Source: Eleginops maclovinus (lineage: Eukaryota; Chordata; Actinopteri; Perciformes; Eleginopidae). From it: a stretch of 64,000 nucleotides of DNA. The position numbers and the translations under genes were made by a program. The stretch spans positions 19,372,148 through 19,436,147 of the forward strand of contig NC_086364.1 of NCBI RefSeq assembly GCF_036324505.1, in the 5' to 3' direction. Below the pieces are notes generated by a model, which did no database searches, was not told where the DNA came from, and worked only from the letters and a program-made list of their open reading frames with translations. Each line of letters starts with the position of its first letter. The first letter of the stretch is position 1. Positions 35,014 through 64,000 of this stretch are shown here, piece after piece.

Positions 35014-35436
35014 TTAACCCTCCGGTTGTGTGATGGGTTTTTTTGTCAGAAAAAGGGGTTCTTTAATTGTATTGACCCGAAAATAAAATTGTATTCAAAT
35101 TCTTAGCATTTGTGGTCTTCCCAGGTCAATTCTGAATTAATTTCGGACTTAAACTTTGACATTTAGAAGTCTTTGATTAGCATTTACTTTTTTTTCCCTC
35201 TGTTCTTAACTATAGTCAAAAATATTTAACCTTTTCTCCTTGTTTTAAACTAAAAAAATGAGGGTTTAATTTATGTAAAATAAGTTCTTTTGACCACATA
35301 TTCCAACAAGAAATATAGAACTTGTAATATTGAGTAAAAAAAAAAGTTACTATAAAAGGCATTGGGTGAAATGTATATGATTTATGGACGACCGGGTCAC
35401 CGAAAGTTGATGGGAATACAATAGTATGAGGGGCCC
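35014..35436. repeat. Possible piggyBac-like non-autonomous remnant
   Basis: The left end TTAACCCTCCGGTTGTGTG and internal TTGACCC / CCGGGTCACC motifs match the style of fish TTAA-flanked elements. The right end near ACAATAGTATGAGGGG is degenerate. Confidence 0.3.
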
Positions 35437-35812
35437 CTAGGGACTAACACTTTATCAATTCAAGATTCAGTAAACAAACTTCCAGTTGGTGGACTGATTT
35501 AAGAAGTTTATTTTCTTTGTGTTCATCCAAGAGTGAGATAGAGGCCGAGAGAGAAGCAGAGTACCTGTTAAATCCATCTGCATTTCCTCCGAGGTCCCTG
35601 AAGATGTTATGGAAAATGGAAAAGTGTGTTCCTGTCCAGTTTGTGGGTGTGCTTTTGTGTATTGTACATCTGTGTGCATGTGTGTGTATGCAGTGTTTAT
35701 CAAGACCAGCCCTGTTCAGCTATGTCTTTCTCTCTCTAGTAACATTTGGTTCTTCACCGTCAGACATCCAGACCCAGGATTCCTGCTGCATCTATCCCAG
35801 CTACGTTGCACC

Positions 35813-38647
35813 ATGGGCAGCCTCAGGCCCGGACACTGGTCCCTGATCCTGGTCCTCATGATCCTTCTGCAGATCCAGCCCATTACGGTGCAGGGAGCTG
35901 ATCCTGTGTCGCAGAAACTACGACGACTCAATGAACAGGTCAGTTTTAATCAGACAGTGCGGGAAAACTCAAGTTATTTAAATCTCTGTTTAAATGTACT
36001 TTTTAACGTGTAAAATAGGAAGAATATTAAGGCATAAAACACAGTTGACTCTTTGTAGGTCAAGTATGTCAGTGACTGTTTAGAAAGTGAATGTACTGAA
36101 ATACTAAAAAACGTTTGCAATATTCATGATTTTTCAAAGGAAGAAGTCATCAAAGGAATGCATTGGGTGTTTTTTGGTCCTTTGGGATGTATTTAAGTAT
36201 TTTCCTGACCGTCAAATGAGTCACCAAACAGCTGCAGAAGGATTTGTGAAAACACATTTCCACTCTGTTAGTTCCGGCAGTTCCAGGCGCTGACCCAGGC
36301 CCGTTTGGACATGTTGGCCCAGAACCAATTCAGAAACTCATCGGGGGGGCTGGAGAGCCGAGTAAAAGCACTGAGCGAAAACTGGCAACGCTTGTCTGAG
36401 GACCTGGATCAACTCAAGCGGAGCACAACGCAGGAGATAGAGGGTCTCAGGTCAGAGCTGGGAACACTAACTAAGGAAGGGTCTACTGAAGATATATCTG
36501 TGGCAAAATCTAAAACCAATTCCTGTTTTTTTTTTGTTAAGAAAGGATTTGTGGGAAGTTGAGAAATGATTGGAAAAGTGGACAGAAGGCTGGGAAAATG
36601 ACAGAAAGGAAATCTTCTTGATAATAAAGGCTGATAAAACAATAAGGTTTGGTCAAGTCAGAATTGTCAGTCTTGAGTCAGGGGGTCTAACGTGTTGGCA
36701 TCTGTTCTATATTGTGGGGCATAGAGAAGTAATGATAAACAGAACAGCCTTTACAGCAGAGTAGTTTCTCCCAATGGACAAAAAATAGATTTCATTTTTC
36801 ATTTTTGAAAATCAAAACAGTTGACAGCTTAAATATATTTTTTAATTTGTATGTGAAGATGTTAAATTTGGACAAGGTTTGATTGTACCAGATATAATAA
36901 TACAGAATAATCATGTTGCTATTCATCCCAGGGAGTGGAGTAGGAAGCTTGAGAGGAAGAGTAAACGTATGGAAGGTCGTCTCGCTTTCATGGAGAGGAG
37001 CCTGAGGGAGAACCGCCGCCATGCCCAGAAACAGAAGTCCGATCCTGGTCAGGATATCCCCAACCTCACCCTGGAGCTCCAGAGCCAAGATGAAAGGCTG
37101 GGTGCCCTTCAGACCCAGCGGGACGAGCTGATCGTTGGGCTGAAAGGGCTGCAGGAATCCCTGAAAATCCAGGCACTGCGTTTAACCCGCCTGGAGGGTC
37201 AGGTCTTGCAGAAGAGCGATGGTGGAGCGCTGTGGAGGGTGGAAGAGTCATTCAACTCCAACATCACATCTCAGGAACACTATGAACCACGCAGGAGATC
37301 AAAGACACATAGAGAGGTAACTAGATTGAGACTGGACTCCGAACCAATAGTAGAAGGTCCATTTCTATACCAAACAATACCAATTAAGCGAAAACATTCA
37401 AAGGAGTCAAGACCTCGGCCAGAATCTCATCTGCATTCCTTGCCCCAACCAGAACCTTACGGTCCCCAATCCCAAATCCAGGTGCCGGCCCAGACAAAGC
37501 ATTACCCGATCCGGCAGGAGCAGATCCACCCAGTGCCTTATCGTCATATCCAGGTACGACAAAGATACCAGCCTAGGTTATATCGTCAGAGACACCCCCA
37601 GTTACACAACCACACTCGCCCCTATTGGATCCAGCCCCTGCCCCATTCTCCAACTTATCCTGAAACTAGCAAAGTCAGGCAGAGTACGACAAGTCTGTGG
37701 ACTCCACCGCCTCAAGGTTCAGATGATATCCCTCAGCCCAAATCTGAGACTCATAAGGAAACTGACACAAAGGAAGAGTCTTCAGTGATCCACAACTTCC
37801 TCCAGCTTCCTGTAAGGCACAAGATACCTACCAGACCAGTTCCTAAAAAGGATGCAACCAGTAAGTACTTCTTGGTTTGTCGTACTGTGTATGTATTAGG
37901 GAACTCATTTCCATAGCCTCCAAATGTTACTTACCAATGAGATATTTTCGATTGCTGTTAGCACTATATCCTGTCTCTGCAGTCTGTAACGTGGACTCCC
38001 TGCTGTTCTTCCCCTCGGCGTCGGCAGAGAACTTCGTCACTTTCTTCCGGACTCTTCCCAACCTTCCTGAGCTGTCTCTGTGTTTGTGGCTCCGTGTGGA
38101 GGCCTCACATGTCGGCACACTGCTCTCTTACGCCACAGACGACAACGACAATCAGTTAGTTCTGTATGGACGCAACTCCTCTGCCTCTTCTGCATCCATC
38201 TCTGCTTCTTCCTCACCCACCCTGGACTTTGTCATTGGAGACCCAGTCTATCGCCGTCTCCCTGCGTCGTCGCTCCTGGACACTCGCTGGCACCACTTTT
38301 GCGTCGTCTGGTCCTCCATCCAGGGTCGTTTCTGGCACTACATTGACCGGCGCCTCACCTCCTCAGGCTCCCACTTCAGAAAGGGCTGGGAGATTCCCGG
38401 GGGAGGATCGGTGGTGCTGGGGCAGGAGCAGGACGTTGTTGGAGGAGGGTTTGACCCTGCAGAGGGTTTTGCTGGTCAGGTAGCTGGGTTCAGGATGTGG
38501 AACCGGGTGCTTAGTGCTTCAGAGGTGGACGGGGTGGCAGAAGGAAGAGGTTTGCCCAGAGGGGTGGTTCTTGGCATGGAGGACATTAAGGAGGTGCATG
38601 GGGCGGTGCAGCAGGTGGCATGTGAATGTTTAGAGCACTGTGTGTGA
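35813..38647 (+). CDS. ptx4: Pentraxin 4 (632 aa, four exons)
   Basis: Long secreted pentraxins bind ligands through a C-terminal lectin-like domain. Exons are 35813-35938, 36272-36450, 36932-37860 and 37983-38647 (1899 nt). The ATG has a strong CACCATGG context and opens a signal peptide (hydrophobic WSLILVLMILLQIQ). Exons 2-3 encode heptad-rich coiled-coil sequence (FRQFQALTQARLDML; SRKLERKSKRMEGRL). Residues about 270-360 form a Pro/Gln/His/Tyr/Arg-rich linker. The pentraxin domain (about 412-632) has LLSYATDDNDNQLVLYGR, the signature HHFCVVWSS and VVLGQEQDVVGGGFD, with a C-terminal CECLEHC pair as in human PTX4. The protein is longer than human PTX4 (about 475) because of the linker. Position next to clcn7 matches human 16p13.3. 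The exon 2 donor was chosen at 36451 to keep the LREWSRKL coiled coil. Confidence 0.93.
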
Positions 38648-38697
38648 TAAATTTACATCTTTGAAACTTTGACATGTATGTAAATTCTGTCCTTACA

Positions 38698-38960
38698 GTA
38701 GAAAAGGCATGTTTCAGCTTCTCCAAGAGGCCTCAGGTCAAGAGATGCAAACACCGTTAAGATCACAAGGACTAAGCTCTGAACCTGGGGTGCCTTCTGC
38801 TGCACCCTCCCTCTCTATCCACATCAGACAATCAAACACCCTACCATCATTCCAACAAGCTCTCAAGACCCACCTCTTCAGATTTTCCTTTCTGTGTTAA
38901 ACCCCTTCCCCCACATCAATACTCCCCCAGTATATAATGCTTTCTGTTTTGTAAATTAAC
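38698..38960 (+). repeat. LINE 3'-end fragment
   Basis: A frame ending in NTLPSFQQALKTHLFRF and a stop matches the C-terminal tail of L2/RTE-like reverse transcriptases (LPxFxxxLKTHLFR). It lies just after ptx4 and may be part of its 3'UTR. It is a decayed fragment with no RT core. Confidence 0.55.
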
Positions 38961-39124
38961 CTAAATTACTTCATTTCAAGTTTGTTTGTTGTTTAACTTG
39001 TACTTGTTTAAAGCAACATAGTATCATAAAAACCAAGGAGAGTGTGGGAGTCTAGTTTGTTTGTATTCAAAATTAAAAGGTACAGTCAAAAGTGTGAATC
39101 TAATCCAGTGACACATTTTTTGTA

Positions 39125-39323
39125 AAAAAAACAAAACAACTACATTTCCCAGCATCCAGTGCGCCGAACGCGGATATGTTTGGCCCTTCAAACGATCCTT
39201 ACAAGTGTCACATGACGATCATGGGAAGCTGAGAAAGAATAACAGTATACAGTCAGCTAGCCACAACTGAAATTAATGAAATAAATCAGCGGAAGTCAGG
39301 GCTGTGGGTTACCGGGGAGAACC
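39125..39323 (+). promoter_or_regulatory. clcn7: clcn7 upstream region with ZNF143-type motif and M-box/CLEAR-like site
   Basis: ACTACATTTCCCAGCATCC at 39139-39157 matches the ZNF143/Staf consensus (ACTACA-n-TTCCCA...ATGC type) found in many housekeeping promoters. GTCACATGAC at 39207-39216 is a palindromic E-box/M-box (TCACATGA), one base from the CLEAR element (GTCACGTGAC) through which TFEB/TFE3 drive lysosomal genes. It lies about 110 bp upstream of the clcn7 ATG. No TATA box is evident. Motifs are seen; the regulatory role is inferred. Confidence 0.55.
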
Positions 39324-63204
<23,881 letters not shown>

Positions 63205-63600
63205 TACTAACACGAACACACACACACACACACACACACACACTGATCTATGAACTATGACCACCTGATGCCTCATCAGCTGTACACCAGCAGCTATGCA
63301 GCCCTCTGCAGGACACTATCAACGGCCGAGAGGTGTCAGTTTTTTCCTGAAGCCAAAATGTTCACCATGGCAAAACGTTTTGAAGTGTAACACACAGACA
63401 CATTGAAATGTAAACATTTGAGAAAAAAGAATGGCCCCTTATGCACTGTTTCGCTCTGTTAGATCTACGTGAAATGATTTGCATTGAAAAGAATACGTTA
63501 CTTGTCTCTGAGACATTAAATGAAGCCTAAACACAGGGGCTTTGGTACCCTTAGTAATTTTTTCTTTCAGTTGTATGCCAATAAAATCTAATGGACAGAA
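63205..63600 (+). other. clcn7: clcn7 3'UTR with polyadenylation signal
   Basis: The stop TAG at 63202-63204 is followed by a short CA tract (63216-63242) and AATAAA at 63580-63585. Cleavage is expected shortly after, which gives a 3'UTR of about 0.4 kb. The signal is seen; the end is inferred. Confidence 0.6.
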
Positions 63601-64000
63601 AAGAAACAAACATTTGCCTTATCTGTTGTGGGTTATACTATTCACCGGCCTCTTTAAAGACTTTTTGAGTAGGCGGTGAAGTTAAAATCCCTCTGCTTCA
63701 TCCTCACATGTACTTCAGTGTGTCCTTTGTCCCTTCTCTAAATCCCTTCACAAATTAATCAGTTAAAACATTGATTAATTACACCGTCAAAAACAAGAGT
63801 TTGCTTTGAAAACCTGATTTTCTATCCAGGGTTCATCGTGTGATAACTGACCGTGTAAGGTTTGCTGTGGCGATGCAGGAGAGGTTTTTATTTTGGGTTA
63901 TTGTGTAGTTTTGCACTGATGCTGTTATTTATTGTTCATGTATTTTAAATGTGTGATCTGGGCTCACATCACATATCCCAAGACACCTTTTGAAAGGACA
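63601..64000. other. Sequence downstream of clcn7, nothing recognised
   Basis: No coding exon, repeat or RNA gene is supportable before the window ends. Confidence 0.5.

Larger units (their letters stand above)
28352..35015. repeat. Tandem duplication unit B (carries slc2a6 copy B)
   Basis: This is the downstream partner of the unit at 21366. It lacks parts of unit A (for example the CCAAT-type repeat near 22950 and the 27.0-27.99 kb block). It has gained the insertion at 32151-33692 with a nested solo LTR. A short (TCTA)n(TCAA)n tract lies at 34973-35000 near its end. Confidence 0.85.

Noticed and set aside
36451..36562. Read-through extension of ptx4 exon 2
   Set aside because: A GT at 36451 keeps the coiled coil in phase with exon 3 (LREWSRKL); the extension ends in a poly-T/Phe stretch and a stop.
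35813..38647. Neuronal pentraxin or PTX3 identity for the pentraxin gene
   Set aside because: The domain (LLSYATDDNDNQLVL, GQEQDVVGGGFD, CECLEHC) and the position next to clcn7 fit PTX4 better.

Overview
This 64 kb window is nuclear DNA of a ray-finned (percomorph-like teleost) fish. The evidence is spliced vertebrate genes with GT-AG introns, very long (CA)n microsatellites, and fish-typical Tc1, hAT and LINE elements. There are no prokaryotic operons, CRISPR arrays or rRNA/tRNA genes that I can support.

Layout, left to right. (1) 1-5.7 kb, + strand: the last eight coding exons and 3'UTR of usp7, the deubiquitinase; only the C-terminal ubiquitin-like part is in the window. (2) 7.85-8.98 kb, - strand: a complete small gene of four coding exons for a 149-residue LITAF-domain membrane protein, with a possible 5' non-coding exon near 12.9 kb. 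(3) 9-21.4 kb: gene-poor DNA with paired CA tracts and one almost intact 1.6 kb Tc1 element. (4) 21.4-35.0 kb: a direct tandem duplication of a roughly 6.8 kb unit, each copy carrying an eight-exon slc2a6 (GLUT6) gene on the - strand. Copy A (proximal) has two 1-bp frameshifts. Copy B is open for 505 codons but has changed the first Gln of the TM7 QQLTG sugar-binding motif. (5) 35.8-38.65 kb, + strand: ptx4 (pentraxin 4), four exons, 632 residues. (6) 39.3-63.2 kb, + strand: clcn7 (lysosomal Cl-/H+ exchanger), 25 coding exons. Its frame is broken by a 1-bp deletion in exon 20.

The 8.1 kb clcn7 intron 21 holds a nested transposon pair: a LINE with a 937-codon ORF, interrupted after codon 78 by a 4.2 kb hAT transposon with a perfect 8-bp target duplication. 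The hAT has its own spliced transposase gene, broken only by an 11-A homopolymer.

ptx4 next to clcn7 matches the human 16p13.3 arrangement, and usp7 is also on human 16p13, so this is an ancestral vertebrate linkage. The clcn7 upstream region has a TFE/MITF-type M-box and a ZNF143-type motif, in keeping with a lysosomal housekeeping gene. The four 1-bp frame lesions found (two in slc2a6-A, one in clcn7, one in the hAT) all lie in short homopolymer contexts. Assembly error must be excluded before treating any of them as biology. I found no clear candidate for a wholly new system. The most interesting points are the asymmetric slc2a6 pair, the nested LINE/hAT and the clcn7 frame break.
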